64,000 bases of DNA from Haladaptatus litoreus. Its GTDB lineage: Archaea > Halobacteriota > Halobacteria > Halobacteriales > Haladaptataceae. The notes beneath the pieces are model-generated. The model had not been told where the DNA came from. It did no database searches and was given only the letters and a program-made list of their open reading frames with translations. Shown in pieces: positions 8,932 through 17,208 of the stretch. Location: assembly GCF_900156425.1 (NCBI RefSeq), contig NZ_FTNO01000001.1, positions 682,001 to 746,000 on the forward strand. Direction: 5' to 3'. A program made the translations under genes and the position numbers. Position 1 is the first letter of the stretch. Every line of letters begins with the position of its first letter.

Positions 8932-10064
8932 AAATCGCAGTCGTCGGTGGCGGTGCGGTCGGCATCACTGCGGCGCACGACCTCGCGGTTCGCGGTGAGG
9001 ATGTCGTGCTGTTTGAAAAAGGTGAGATTCCGAACGAGGACGCGAGTACGGGCCGGGCCGCGGGCGTGCTGTACGACGCCTTTGCCGCGCCCGAGGACGC
9101 GAAAATCGGCGACCGAGCAATCGAACGATTTCGGGAGTTTTCCGGTACCAATGGCTTCGAGTTCGTGAAAACGCCCTACGTTTGGTTTGCTCGGACGGGG
9201 GACGAGAAGCGAGCGGCGGCACTCCGCGAGCAGGTGCCCAAAATGCAAGAACAGGGGCGCGACGTGTCGTTCATCGAGGCGGACGAACTCGCGGAGCGCT
9301 ATCCCGCGCTGAACACCGAAGATGTTAGTGTGGCCGCAATCGCCCGAAATACGGGTCGAACCGACCCCGGAAGCTACGCCAGCGCCGTCGCGGAGGAGGC
9401 GAAAAAAGCGGGTGCCGAGATTCGAACCGGCGACGAAGTCGCGGTTCGAATCGACCCGCCGCGAATCGTTTCCGGGGACGGAACCGAAGCAGACGAACAG
9501 GAGTTCGACGCAATCGTCGTCGCCGCTGGCGTTCACACCAAACGTCTCCTTGCAGACGCCGACATCGCGGTTCCACTGAAACCCTACCGGGTGCAGGCAC
9601 TCACCTGCGAGTTCGATGCCGACGTACCGATGGTGTACGACGCAACCGAGGGGTACTACCTGCGCCCCCACCCTGAGGGCCTGCTCGCCGGGGATGGCAC
9701 GGAGGAAGTCGAAAGCGACCCGGACGAGTGGAAACGCGAAGGAGACGATGAGTTCGTTTCTGCGATGGAAGACCGACTCGCGCATCGGCTTGGAGCGAAC
9801 GCTCCCGAGTTCGCTCCAAACGTCGAACGCGCGTGGGCCGGACTCTGCAACGCGACGCCCGATTACGACCCGCTTCTCGGGGAACTCCGGTTGGGACTCT
9901 ACGTCGCCGCCGGATGGCAAGGTCACGGCTTCATGCGCGCGCCAGCGCTCGGCGAGGCGATTTCGAAGGACGTGCTCGGAGAGGCAAGTGTCCCAGAGTT
10001 CGACCCGACGCGATTCACCGGCGACGAGGAGTTCGAAATCGTGGAAGGAATGGCCGTCGAGTAA
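8928..10064 (+). CDS. DAO-family FAD-dependent oxidoreductase
   Basis: 378 aa. The N-terminus has the FAD dinucleotide-binding loop VVGGGAVGITAA followed by an acidic residue at the end of strand 2 (LFEKGE). The C-terminal GLYVAAGWQGHGFMRAPALGE is the second FAD-contact motif of the D-amino-acid/sarcosine/glycine oxidase family. Probably oxidises a secondary or primary amine to an imine with H2O2 formation. Four-nt overlap with the creatininase-like gene suggests coupled expression. Substrate remains open. Confidence 0.85.
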   Translation: MKIAVVGGGAVGITAAHDLAVRGEDVVLFEKGEIPNEDASTGRAAGVLYDAFAAPEDAKIGDRAIERFREFSGTNGFEFVKTPYVWFARTGDEKRAAALREQVPKMQEQGRDVSFIEADELAERYPALNTEDVSVAAIARNTGRTDPGSYASAVAEEAKKAGAEIRTGDEVAVRIDPPRIVSGDGTEADEQEFDAIVVAAGVHTKRLLADADIAVPLKPYRVQALTCEFDADVPMVYDATEGYYLRPHPEGLLAGDGTEEVESDPDEWKREGDDEFVSAMEDRLAHRLGANAPEFAPNVERAWAGLCNATPDYDPLLGELRLGLYVAAGWQGHGFMRAPALGEAISKDVLGEASVPEFDPTRFTGDEEFEIVEGMAVE

Positions 10065-10126
10065 GAACGATTGAAAAGTCGAGAGCAGGGGGCGAATCCG
10101 AATCGTCCCTCACCGATTCCGATTCG

Positions 10127-10516
10127 TTACTCGGATTCCGGCGTGGATTTCGGCACGCGAACTTCGAGGGTTCCCGAGTCGGTCAGCGTCGCCGAGGCGC
10201 TCTGTGCGTCCACGTCGGCATCGGCCGGGAGTTCGACCTTCCCGTCGAGAGACATCCCTCGTCCGGGGTACACCATGTCGTAGCCGTCGTGGAAATCGCG
10301 GAACCGGTCGATTCGCACGAGGACGGCGTCCTCGGCGAACCGAACCTGCACGTCGCTTCCCGTCGCGCCCGCCGCGTCGAAGACGACGAGGTAGGCGTCC
10401 TCGCTCTCCAGTAGGTCGGAGGGGATTTCCCGTTTTTCCTGCACTTTGCTCGCGGCGCGGCCGACGCGCGAGGCGATGGCCGTCGCGGTCGAGCGACCGA
10501 TGTCCTGTAGGGTCAT
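10127..10516 (-). CDS. Hsp20/alpha-crystallin small heat-shock protein
   Basis: 129 aa. The region from about residue 36 (DLLESEDAYLVVFDAAG) to the end is an alpha-crystallin domain: a run of beta strands, the DVQVRFAEDAVLVRID core and a closing strand TLEVRVPK, similar to the conserved GxLxVxxP ending (here GTLEVRVP). The N-terminal 30 residues form a helix. Expected to be a cytoplasmic holdase, or a GvpH-like relative; no gas vesicle genes are nearby, so holdase is favoured. Its start overlaps the end of the upstream micro-protein gene by 4 nt. Confidence 0.8.
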   Translation of the reverse strand: MTLQDIGRSTATAIASRVGRAASKVQEKREIPSDLLESEDAYLVVFDAAGATGSDVQVRFAEDAVLVRIDRFRDFHDGYDMVYPGRGMSLDGKVELPADADVDAQSASATLTDSGTLEVRVPKSTPESE

Positions 10517-10671
10517 AGTTCGATTTCGTCCAAGCTATCGGTTTCGCCACAGTACGGGCAACTGAAGTCCGACACACCGACGTCGTCGGGTATGTCGTAG
10601 GTGTAGTGCATCTCGAACATGTCTAACTCGCAGTCGTCCTCGGTGCATTTGACCTCAAGCGTGGCTGGCAT
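10513..10671 (-). CDS. Micro zinc-binding protein (DUF7559-like)
   Basis: 52 aa from ATG 10671. Cysteine pairs CTEDDC and CPYCG suggest one zinc site. The MPATLEV start and EMHYTYDIPDDVGVSDF core match a small haloarchaeal family I remember as DUF7559. The longer frame to 10812 runs into the neighbouring repeat and is not typical protein. Translationally coupled to the Hsp20 gene (4-nt overlap), which may point to a stress or protein-quality role. Confidence 0.7.
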   Translation of the reverse strand: MPATLEVKCTEDDCELDMFEMHYTYDIPDDVGVSDFSCPYCGETDSLDEIEL

Positions 10672-10791
10672 AGGAAGCGGTACGTTCTGGATGAAAATAA
10701 ACGCGCTGACTCCGGTCGTTTTTCCGACCGCGAGTCTTCGACTGTTGTTCTGTTGTCGTGATTTGCTCACTGTTGATTGATTACACTGTGT

Positions 10792-10925
10792 TATAGCAAA
10801 GCACGACTCCAATCAAACCGCCCCCGCACCGCAACCGCCCACATCCTCCCCCAACCGATTCCTTCACTCACTTCGTTCGTTCCGTCATCCCTCGCGCGCG
10901 TTTCTCGCACGCGCCGGGGTCGTCT
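10792..10925. repeat. Dispersed repeat family A, half copy
   Basis: One end of the family: AAAGCACGACTCCAATC, CGCACCGCAACCGCCC, then CCCCAACCGATTCCTTCACTC and TCATCCCTCGCGCGCG. Read backwards it aligns with the right arm of the copy at 36.94-37.05 kb, including the GAGGGATGA block, so this is a solo arm. It fills most of the gap between the micro zinc gene and the radical SAM gene. Confidence 0.55.
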
Positions 10926-10981
10926 GGATGGATTTTAGTCGGGTTCCTGTCCGGATAGGCGCGAAACCTGTGTAGTCACCG

Positions 10982-10986
10982 TTTTA
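10982..10986 (+). promoter_or_regulatory. TATA element of the radical SAM gene
   Basis: TTTTA 24-28 nt before the ATG at 11010, the spacing expected for a leaderless haloarchaeal transcript. Confidence 0.45.
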
Positions 10987-11009
10987 CCCGTCCAGTCGCA
11001 AACACGGGT

Positions 11010-12737
11010 ATGATTGACCCCACGACCCTCGACGTGACGCTCGTGGACGGCTACGTCGATGAACCGGCCCACTTCGGCGTGCCGCCGTACATCTCGACGT
11101 ACCCGCGATACACCGCCGGGGCGCTCGTGGATGCGGGTGTGCCAGCGGAGCGGATTACGTACCACACCATCGACGAACTCCGCGAGGACAACGCGAAGTG
11201 GGCCGACGTAGCCGACGCCGACCTCTTCATCTACATCGGCGGAATGACCGTGCCCGGCAAATACGTCGGCGGGACGCCCGCCGAACCGGACGAAGTGCGC
11301 AAAATGGCGTGGACCGCCGACGGAACCAGCCTGATGGGCGGTCCCGTGAAATTCGGCGTCGGCGATGAAAACGCGGGCGGCACCGAAACCCAGCGCGACG
11401 ACCTCGATTTCGACTTCGTGGCGAAAGGCGACGTGGAGGCCGCGGCCTTCGACCTCGTGGAAAGCGGATTGGAAGGATTCGGCAACCGAATGCGGGACAA
11501 CGAGGAAATCGACCGCTGGGCGGAGTCGGGCGCGTTCGTCATCGAACAGCATCCGAACCACCCGGAGTATCTCATCTGCGAGATGGAAACCTCGCGGGGC
11601 TGTCCGTACCGCTGCTCGTTCTGCACGGAACCGCTGTACGGGAATCCGTCGTTCCGGGAACCAAACTCGGTAATCACGGAGGTCGAAGGATTGTATCAGC
11701 GAGGTGCCCGACACTTCCGACTCGGACGGCAGGCCGACATTTTGGCCTACGGGGGCAACGGCGAGAAACCGAATCCTGACGCCCTTCGGGAACTGTACGG
11801 CGGGATTCGCGAGGTTGCGCCAGACATCGGGACGCTCCACCTCGACAACATGAACCCGATTACCGTCGTGGAGTGGCCGGAACTGTCGCGGGAAGGGATT
11901 CGGGTCATCGCGGAACACAACACCGCAGGGGACACCGCCGCGTTCGGCCTCGAATCCGCCGACCCGAAAGTACAGGAGGAGAACAACCTGAACGTCACCG
12001 CCGAGGAGTGTTTCGAGGCGGTGAAAATCGTCAACGAGGAGGCTGGCTGGCGACCCGGCGAAGACGGGGAAAACGCGCCGACATTTGGTTCCGACGCCGA
12101 AAGCCGACTGCCGAAACTCCTGCCGGGAATCAACCTGCTTCACGGCCTGAAAGGTGAACGTCGAGAAACCTTCGACTACAACCGGGAGTTCCTCCAGCGG
12201 GTGTACGACGAGGGGCTGATGCTCCGCCGGGTGAACATCCGGCAGGTTATGGCGTTCTCGGGAACCGAGATGAACGAAGTCGGTGCGGACATCGCGAACG
12301 ACCACAAGAAGCTGTTCAAGCAGTACAAACGCGAGGTTCGGGAGGAAATCGACAACCCGATGCTGAACCGGGTCGCTCCGCCGGGTACCGTCCTGCCGAA
12401 CGTGCATCTGGAGTACCACAAGGACGGGCGAACCTTCGGCCGACAACTCGGCACCTATCCTCTGCTGGTCGGGATTCCGGGCGAACGAGAATTGGGGCGA
12501 ACCATCGACGTGGCCGTCGTTGACCACGGTTTCCGCTCCGTGACGGGCGTTCCGTACCCCCTCGACGTGAACAGCGCGACGATGGACGAACTCACCGCGA
12601 TTCCGGGGCTGGGCAAACAGCGCGCCGGAAACGTCATCGTCAATCGCCCCTACGAGACGCCGGACGAACTCGCCGAAACGGTTGACGTGGATTTGAGCAA
12701 GTTCGCTCGGGCCGAAAAACCGGGAAGCGCGGACTGA
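11010..12737 (+). CDS. Radical SAM protein with C-terminal helix-hairpin-helix
   Basis: 575 aa. The [4Fe-4S] motif is C198-x3-C202-x2-C205 (CPYRCSFC). Residues 1-140 resemble the B12-binding-like Rossmann fold that precedes many such domains (LVDGYVDEPAHFGVPPYIST...). Residues 520-560 form a helix-hairpin-helix (LDVNSATMDELTAIPGLGKQRA), suggesting contact with nucleic acid or with an RNA substrate. The family is conserved in archaea, with no agreed reaction. Candidate roles are tRNA/rRNA methylthiolation or methylation. It stands alone on the + strand behind a leaderless-type promoter. Confidence 0.85.
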   Translation: MIDPTTLDVTLVDGYVDEPAHFGVPPYISTYPRYTAGALVDAGVPAERITYHTIDELREDNAKWADVADADLFIYIGGMTVPGKYVGGTPAEPDEVRKMAWTADGTSLMGGPVKFGVGDENAGGTETQRDDLDFDFVAKGDVEAAAFDLVESGLEGFGNRMRDNEEIDRWAESGAFVIEQHPNHPEYLICEMETSRGCPYRCSFCTEPLYGNPSFREPNSVITEVEGLYQRGARHFRLGRQADILAYGGNGEKPNPDALRELYGGIREVAPDIGTLHLDNMNPITVVEWPELSREGIRVIAEHNTAGDTAAFGLESADPKVQEENNLNVTAEECFEAVKIVNEEAGWRPGEDGENAPTFGSDAESRLPKLLPGINLLHGLKGERRETFDYNREFLQRVYDEGLMLRRVNIRQVMAFSGTEMNEVGADIANDHKKLFKQYKREVREEIDNPMLNRVAPPGTVLPNVHLEYHKDGRTFGRQLGTYPLLVGIPGERELGRTIDVAVVDHGFRSVTGVPYPLDVNSATMDELTAIPGLGKQRAGNVIVNRPYETPDELAETVDVDLSKFARAEKPGSAD

Positions 12738-12774
12738 AAACGGGTTTTGTTTTCGACAGTGACCGAGTACCCAA

Positions 12775-12850
12775 AGCGAGCGAAGCCAGCAAGAGTGATG
12801 ACGACAGTCATCGCTCTTGCCCGCGACCGCCGTAAAAGGTGGTGTAGAAA
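12775..12850 (-). repeat. Dispersed repeat family B, short copy
   Basis: Read on the minus strand it starts CACCTTTTACGGCGGTCG, as in the copies at 13.35 and 55.2 kb, then a hairpin with arms 12789-12802 and 12807-12820 (14 pairs, one G-U) around GACA. The hairpin sequence differs entirely from the other copies while the pairing is kept. Confidence 0.55.
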
Positions 12851-12895
12851 GGTGGTGTCGATAATTCTTTAATGGTTGACTACTTGGTTTCAACT

Positions 12896-12900
12896 GGAGG
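12896..12900 (+). promoter_or_regulatory. Shine-Dalgarno GGAGG deciding a TTG start
   Basis: GGAGG nine nt before TTG 12910. It supports the non-ATG start of the TRAM protein, since no ATG or GTG lies in frame nearby. Confidence 0.6.
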
Positions 12901-12909
12901 TCTACGACC

Positions 12910-13347
12910 TTGGAAATCTCTGACAAACTCCTGTGTCTGTTCAGCGCTGATGTTACTCTCAAAGACGACGAATACGTCGTCTCAGTTCCACGCCGCGAAA
13001 TCGACACGGGTTCGGTCGAACCGGGAGAAACCTACCGTGTTGCGCTTATCTCGCGTGAAACGGAGACTGAATCGAGTGAAAACCAAACCGAGGCGACGGC
13101 GAAATCAACGGACGACAGCGGTGGCCCGACTCCTGTTTCGTCGGAACCACAACCACCTGTCGAAGGGGGAGAAATCCGCTACGTCGAAGTCGAGGATATC
13201 GGCAAGCAGGGCGACGGTATCGCCCGCGTCGAACGTGGCTACGTCATTATTGTCCCCGGCGCGGAAATCGGCGAGCGCGTGAAGGTCGAAATCACCGAAG
13301 TGAAATCGAACTTCGCCGTCGGCGAAATCATCGACGAAGAGTTCTAG
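12910..13347 (+). CDS. TRAM-domain protein
   Basis: 145 aa starting at TTG 12910 behind a good ribosome-binding site. The N-terminal ~50 residues (MEISDKLLCLFSADVTLKDDEYVVSVP) form a small domain. A Ser/Thr/Glu linker follows. Residues ~85-145 are a TRAM domain (IRYVEVEDIGKQGDGIARVERGYVIIVPGAEIGERVKVEI), the OB-like RNA-binding module of tRNA-modifying enzymes. Stand-alone TRAM proteins are abundant in archaea, and some act as RNA chaperones in cold response. It is bracketed by family B repeats. Confidence 0.85.
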   Translation: MEISDKLLCLFSADVTLKDDEYVVSVPRREIDTGSVEPGETYRVALISRETETESSENQTEATAKSTDDSGGPTPVSSEPQPPVEGGEIRYVEVEDIGKQGDGIARVERGYVIIVPGAEIGERVKVEITEVKSNFAVGEIIDEEF

Positions 13348-13350
13348 AAA

Positions 13351-13600
13351 CGACCTTTTACGACGGTCGAGCGGCCGGACCAGCGCGAATCGCGCTGGTC
13401 CGACCCGTCTCCTTGTAAAAGCTCGACCAAAAGCACTGTCAGAGGCAAGCTCTGACGAACCATTCGCTCGCTTCGCTTACGAAGACACTCCTCTTTCATT
13501 TCGCAGGGAAGAGCGAAGCTCTTCCCTACTGCATTCAGTCGTCGGCCCGCTCGTTCGTCACTGCGTTCCTCACTCGCGGAAGAACTGCGAGCCTGCTAAC
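13351..13600 (+). repeat. Dispersed repeat family B, full copy
   Basis: Begins four bases after the TRAM stop with CGACCTTTTACGACGGTCGA and contains three perfect hairpins: 13377-13401 (11-bp arms, loop AAT), 13438-13456 (7-bp arms) and 13505-13527 (10-bp arms, loop GAA). The flank TTGTAAAAGCTCGACCAAAA and the later GGCCCGCTCG are shared with the copy at 55.0-55.2 kb in reverse orientation. No ORF is credible here. Confidence 0.6.
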
Positions 13601-13604
13601 AACT

Positions 13605-13716
13605 GTGTCACTGGCTGATTTTCGGCGGCCGTGTCACTGGCCGATTCTCGTGGCTGTGTACTTGTTGTTCCCTGATAACTGCGTCAATTGGGGATTTCGG
13701 CGGTCGTGTCAGTGGT
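13605..13716. repeat. Degenerate 25-26-bp tandem repeats
   Basis: GTGTCACTGG recurs at 13605 and 13631. A related unit starts at 13681 (GCGTCAATTGGGGATTTCGG) and another at 13706 (GTGTCAGTGG). The spacing is 25-26 bp. It fills the gap up to the end of the YkgJ-type gene. Confidence 0.4.
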
Positions 13717-14421
13717 CTATCGCTCGCGGTCGTCGCTCACTTCGTTCGCGCCGCCGACTCGCTTGCTGTCGTACTCGCTTCCATCGGGATGTTTCGCGCC
13801 CTCCGAATCGTGGACGACGATTTCGCCCGAATCTGGGTTCGCGAGTTCGTAGTTGTCGCGCACGCCGATTGCTTCTTCGAGTTCGCGGACTGCGCGCTCT
13901 TTGAGGGCGTCCGCCAGTTCTTCGGCGTGTTCCCGGTCGATGTCGCTTCCGAGTCCCTCGCATTCGTGGGCGCGGACGATTCCGGATTCATCGACTGCTT
14001 CGCCCATCGGCTGACTCGTCCCGTCCAGTTCCACGCTGAAGGGGTAGGTCTGGCAGATGAGCGGTCGGTCGGGATGCACGGAACACGCGCCCAGTCCATC
14101 ATCGTCTTCCTCGTAAAATCGACAGTCGCCGCAGTCGTCAGTCTGAAGCGCCCACTCGAACGTTTCGCCCTCCAATCCGTCGTCACCGTCGGAGAGGCCG
14201 TAGGGCATCGGGCGGGCTACGTCTCGGAAATCGTACTCCGTCGCGCCCTGCAACTCACGGACTTCGTCGGGGAACACCGTCGCGGTGTGGGGGTCGTCCG
14301 CCTCGCTCGTACAGCAGGCCCCACAGCGCGTGCACTCGAATCCGATGTCCTCGATTGCGTCGGCGAGGTCGCTTACGTCGAGTGCCTTCGCGCGCTCCAG
14401 TTCGGCTTCGAGACTCTGCAC
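13717..14421 (-). CDS. YkgJ-family cysteine-cluster protein
   Basis: 234 aa from GTG 14421 (MQSLEAELERAKALDV). The longer frame to 14604 lies inside the neighbouring gene and is not typical protein. Cys30-x2-Cys33-x2-Cys36-Cys37 (CTRCGACC), DCGDC and the later CSVHPDRPLICQTYPF form the zinc/iron-cluster pattern of the YkgJ (UPF0153) family, of unknown function. Acidic C-terminus. The start lies just after the upstream metallo-hydrolase stop at 14450 on the same strand, so the two are probably co-transcribed. Confidence 0.8.
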   Translation of the reverse strand: MQSLEAELERAKALDVSDLADAIEDIGFECTRCGACCTSEADDPHTATVFPDEVRELQGATEYDFRDVARPMPYGLSDGDDGLEGETFEWALQTDDCGDCRFYEEDDDGLGACSVHPDRPLICQTYPFSVELDGTSQPMGEAVDESGIVRAHECEGLGSDIDREHAEELADALKERAVRELEEAIGVRDNYELANPDSGEIVVHDSEGAKHPDGSEYDSKRVGGANEVSDDRER

Positions 14422-14449
14422 GCTTTCCAGTTCGGGCGAGCGCGCAAAA

Positions 14450-15205
14450 TCATTGCGGGACGGCACGCTCGCCGTCCCATCGCAGGTCGCCTTCGACGGC
14501 CAACTTTTCGAGATGGGCCGCGACGGTTCGCTCGGCGAATTCCCGAACGCCGGAAATGTCCTTGTCGTAGGCCGAGTCGGTGATTGCAGCGAGAGTTTCC
14601 GCACCCGACTGCACCGCAGACCGCACCCGTTTCTCCCGAGCGAGTCGGTGGTCGATGAGTCGCCGAATCGTCTTCCTCGGCTCGTCGATAACCGGCCCGT
14701 GACCCGGATACAACGCGTCGGGATTCCGGGCGTACAGTCGCCGGAGCGAGGTGAGGTACGCCCGCAGGTCGCCCTCTCCGGCGGCGACCATCACGCTCCC
14801 TTCCGCGACCACGAGGTCGCCAACGAGGATTTTGGCTCCGTCGTCATCTGCAAGTGCGACGTGGTCGGGAGCGTGCCCCGGCGTTTCGATGACGGTCAGC
14901 GAACCGATTTTCGTCCCCTCGCGGAACATCTCGTCGGGCGCGATTCCCGTCGCGTGCTCGAATCGCGTTTCGCGGCCCTGCCGCGCCCAGACAGTCGCAT
15001 CGCAGGTTTCGGCGTAGTGGGCGACTGCTCCGACGTGGTCGGGATGCGTATGGGTTACCAGCACGTGTTCGACATCGTGTTCGGCGACTGCTCGGTCGAG
15101 TTCGTCGGTTCGTCCTGCTGGGTCAATGAGTACGTCTCCGACCACGTAGGCGTTCGTCGCTCCGTGCGGGGCAACTGTTTCTGTCGGGACGGGGATGGGA
15201 TTCAT
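14450..15205 (-). CDS. MBL-fold metallo-hydrolase
   Basis: 251 aa. The metallo-beta-lactamase motif THTHPDHVGAV (H52, H54, D56, H57) is intact, with a later GHAPDHVAL and YPGHGPVI supplying further metal ligands. The C-terminal helical extension (RLIDHRLAREKRVRSAV) resembles the LACTB2/RNase-like glyoxalase group. Likely hydrolyses an ester, thioester or nucleic-acid phosphodiester; the substrate is unknown. Paired with the YkgJ-type gene downstream. Confidence 0.8.
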   Translation of the reverse strand: MNPIPVPTETVAPHGATNAYVVGDVLIDPAGRTDELDRAVAEHDVEHVLVTHTHPDHVGAVAHYAETCDATVWARQGRETRFEHATGIAPDEMFREGTKIGSLTVIETPGHAPDHVALADDDGAKILVGDLVVAEGSVMVAAGEGDLRAYLTSLRRLYARNPDALYPGHGPVIDEPRKTIRRLIDHRLAREKRVRSAVQSGAETLAAITDSAYDKDISGVREFAERTVAAHLEKLAVEGDLRWDGERAVPQ

Positions 15206-15344
15206 ACGCGGAAGGAGGGAGGTGATTCGAAAAAAGCCCTCGTTCGTGCTGGACGATGATGAATGACTGCAGAACGAAGACGAGGAACAAAGCGAAAAGA
15301 AAGCGAAACGTGGGAGGCCGAAGTCGAACGACTGATTCGCAGAA

Positions 15345-15596
15345 TCAGTCGTTCAGGAGGTAGACCTGTTTTCGTGCGTCGCGGAAACTGTGGCGGGAAA
15401 CGACGAGGTCTTGCTCTTCGAGGCGAGTCAGGGCGTAGCGAACCGTTCGGTCGGGAAGGAGCGATTCGTCGGCGAGTTCGCCTTGCGTCAGCGGTTCGTC
15501 GGTTTCCAACACCTTGGCGATGAGTTTCGCGCTGGGTGGAAGTTCGCGCAGTCGTTCGCGGAAATCACTTGCTGGTTTGGTCGCGGTCGTGCTCAT
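15345..15596 (-). CDS. Winged-helix MarR-like regulator
   Basis: 83 aa. Residues 18-80 form a winged helix-turn-helix: PPSAKLIAKVLETDEPLTQGE, recognition helix LPDRTVRYALTRLEEQDLV and wing RHSFRDARKQVYLL. This small MarR/TrmB-like type is common in haloarchaea. The start is ATG 15596, and the 145-bp gap to the divergent F420-type gene could hold a shared operator, so it may control that neighbour. Confidence 0.8.
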   Translation of the reverse strand: MSTTATKPASDFRERLRELPPSAKLIAKVLETDEPLTQGELADESLLPDRTVRYALTRLEEQDLVVSRHSFRDARKQVYLLND

Positions 15597-15741
15597 GTTA
15601 TGATACCGCTTGACAGAGGTGGTAAAAGTTGGCTATATGGGTGTTCATACAATATTCACACCTTAATCGTCATTATATCACATTTTAATAACTCGATAGG
15701 TCGGGCAGAAGCTACTCTATGCACCCCGTCGTGTCTCGCCT

Positions 15742-16140
15742 ATGGAACCGATTCCAGACGAGTATCACGACCTCTTCGAAAAGAAGACGTTCGCAAACTT
15801 CGCAACCGTCATGCCGGACGGGACGCCGCAGGTGACGCCCGTGTGGGTCGGCTACGACGGCGACCACGTCCTCATCAACACGGCGAAAGGGCGGCAAAAG
15901 GAGAAAAACGTCCAGCGAAATCCGAAAGTCGGATTGGATATGCTCGACCCGAACGACCCCTACCGGTTCGTTTCGATTCGCGGGGAAGTCGAGGAAGTGA
16001 CCGAAGATGGTGCCGTCGAACACATCAACGAACTTACCAAGCGATACATGGAACAGGACGAGTACCCGAACCTCGGCGAGGAACAAGGGCCGCGCGTCAT
16101 TATCCGGATACGACCCGACCGCGTCGTGGCGGGCGGATAA
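15742..16140 (+). CDS. PPOX-class F420-dependent oxidoreductase
   Basis: 132 aa. The split beta-barrel flavin/F420 fold is visible from FANFATVMPDGTPQVTPVWV through NPKVGLDMLDPNDPYRFVSIRG. The K-x-K-N-V-x-x-N-P segment binds the deazaflavin phosphate in the F420 subgroup, so F420 is favoured over FMN. Probable soluble redox enzyme. Divergent from the small winged-helix gene. Confidence 0.8.
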   Translation: MEPIPDEYHDLFEKKTFANFATVMPDGTPQVTPVWVGYDGDHVLINTAKGRQKEKNVQRNPKVGLDMLDPNDPYRFVSIRGEVEEVTEDGAVEHINELTKRYMEQDEYPNLGEEQGPRVIIRIRPDRVVAGG

Positions 16141-16154
16141 TCTCGAATTATTCT

Positions 16155-16325
16155 TTAGCGGTCAGCGTCCGATTTGTGGTCGGTTTTCGGTGCATCGCCG
16201 TGGCGGTTGTACTGACCGAGCACGCACCCGCAGTCGGGACAGTGGACGACGATTACCCGCACGTACTCGTGTCGGACGAGTTCTTCCGCCGTAAATTCGC
16301 CGTTGCAGTGCTTACACGTCGGCAT
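16155..16325 (-). CDS. Micro zinc-finger protein
   Basis: 56 aa, found by reading the minus strand from ATG 16325. It starts MPTCKHCNGEFTAEELVRHE and has a second knuckle CPDCGC, giving a classical CxxC...CxxC zinc site with a helix between. The tail is polar (HGDAPKTDHKSDADR). It has normal haloarchaeal codon use. Converges on the F420-type gene. Function unknown; possibly nucleic-acid binding. Confidence 0.6.
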   Translation of the reverse strand: MPTCKHCNGEFTAEELVRHEYVRVIVVHCPDCGCVLGQYNRHGDAPKTDHKSDADR

Positions 16326-16454
16326 ACTACTCTTCTATTCGCTACGCGAGCGAACTCCAAAGTCGTTCGCGTAACTGATTTTCCAGTTCGTTTGCCTATC
16401 CGCTTTCAGTACCGTTTTATCCCTCCGGTGAGGTACACCCGTGTAGAAGAAAGT

Positions 16455-17162
16455 GTGAAGGGACAGGAATGGTATCAGGCGACAGAGGTGGCCGAGGAGT
16501 ACGACGAGAAGCGATTCTCCCGTGGCGGACGGCTTATCGACCGCCGTGAGAAACAGGCAGTTCTCAACGCGATTGAGCCAGTCGAAGGAAAACGAGTCCT
16601 CGAAATCGCCTGTGGCACCGGACGATTCACCGTCATGCTGGCGGAACGCGGGGCCGACATCGTCGGACTGGATATTTCGTCGGCGATGCTTCAGCAGGGA
16701 CGCCACAAAGCCCACAACGCTGGTGTTGACGACCATCTGGAATTTATGCGCGGCGATGCGGCCCGCCTTCCGTTTCCCGACGACTATTTCGACACCGTGT
16801 TTGCGATGCGATTTTTCCACCTCGCTGACACCCCTGCATCTTTCCTGAGCGAGATGCGCCGAGTGGCGAAAGAACAGGTCTTTTTCGATACGTTCGCCGG
16901 GCCGAGCACGCGAAGCCTCTACAATTGGCTCCTGCCGATGGGGTCGCGACTCTACTCGCTTTCCGACGTGGAGAAGCTGCTGTCCGAAACCGGTCTTCGA
17001 CTCGTCGGCGCAGAACACGACTGGGTGCTCCCATACGGTTTCTACCGCAAGATTCCCGACGTCATCGCGGAGCGAATCCGCGAGATAGATACGAGCCTCA
17101 TCGACTCCGCTGTCGGCGACCACCTCGCGTCGGTTTCCTACTGGAACACGCGGGTCAAGTAA
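16455..17162 (+). CDS. Class I SAM-dependent methyltransferase
   Basis: 235 aa from GTG 16455 (MKGQEWYQATEVAEEYDEKR). The open frame extends far upstream to 15390, but that part is antisense or intergenic to other genes and is rejected. Motif I is RVLEIACGTGRFT, motif II GLDISSAML and motif IV region RGDAARLPFPDDYFDTVF, as in UbiE/MenG-type enzymes. A TTTTA box at 16414-16418 lies about 40 nt upstream. A quinone-type substrate is conceivable since men genes occur in this genome, but this is speculation. Confidence 0.8.
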   Translation: MKGQEWYQATEVAEEYDEKRFSRGGRLIDRREKQAVLNAIEPVEGKRVLEIACGTGRFTVMLAERGADIVGLDISSAMLQQGRHKAHNAGVDDHLEFMRGDAARLPFPDDYFDTVFAMRFFHLADTPASFLSEMRRVAKEQVFFDTFAGPSTRSLYNWLLPMGSRLYSLSDVEKLLSETGLRLVGAEHDWVLPYGFYRKIPDVIAERIREIDTSLIDSAVGDHLASVSYWNTRVK

Positions 17163-17173
17163 GCGCGTGCCGA

Positions 17174-17182
17174 ATTACTTTT
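17174..17182 (+). promoter_or_regulatory. TATA element of the GT2 gene
   Basis: TTACTTTTA 27-35 nt before the ATG at 17209, leaderless spacing. Confidence 0.45.
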
Positions 17183-17208
17183 ACGTATCCGGTATCTGAA
17201 AAGCGGAT

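Noticed and set aside
10935..13007. 690-residue antisense frame opposite the radical SAM gene
   Set aside because: Shadow frame; the opposite strand carries the FeS motif and HhH domain.
15390..16454. Upstream extension of the methyltransferase frame
   Set aside because: Runs antisense to two other genes and has no domain; the GTG at 16455 gives the normal family length.
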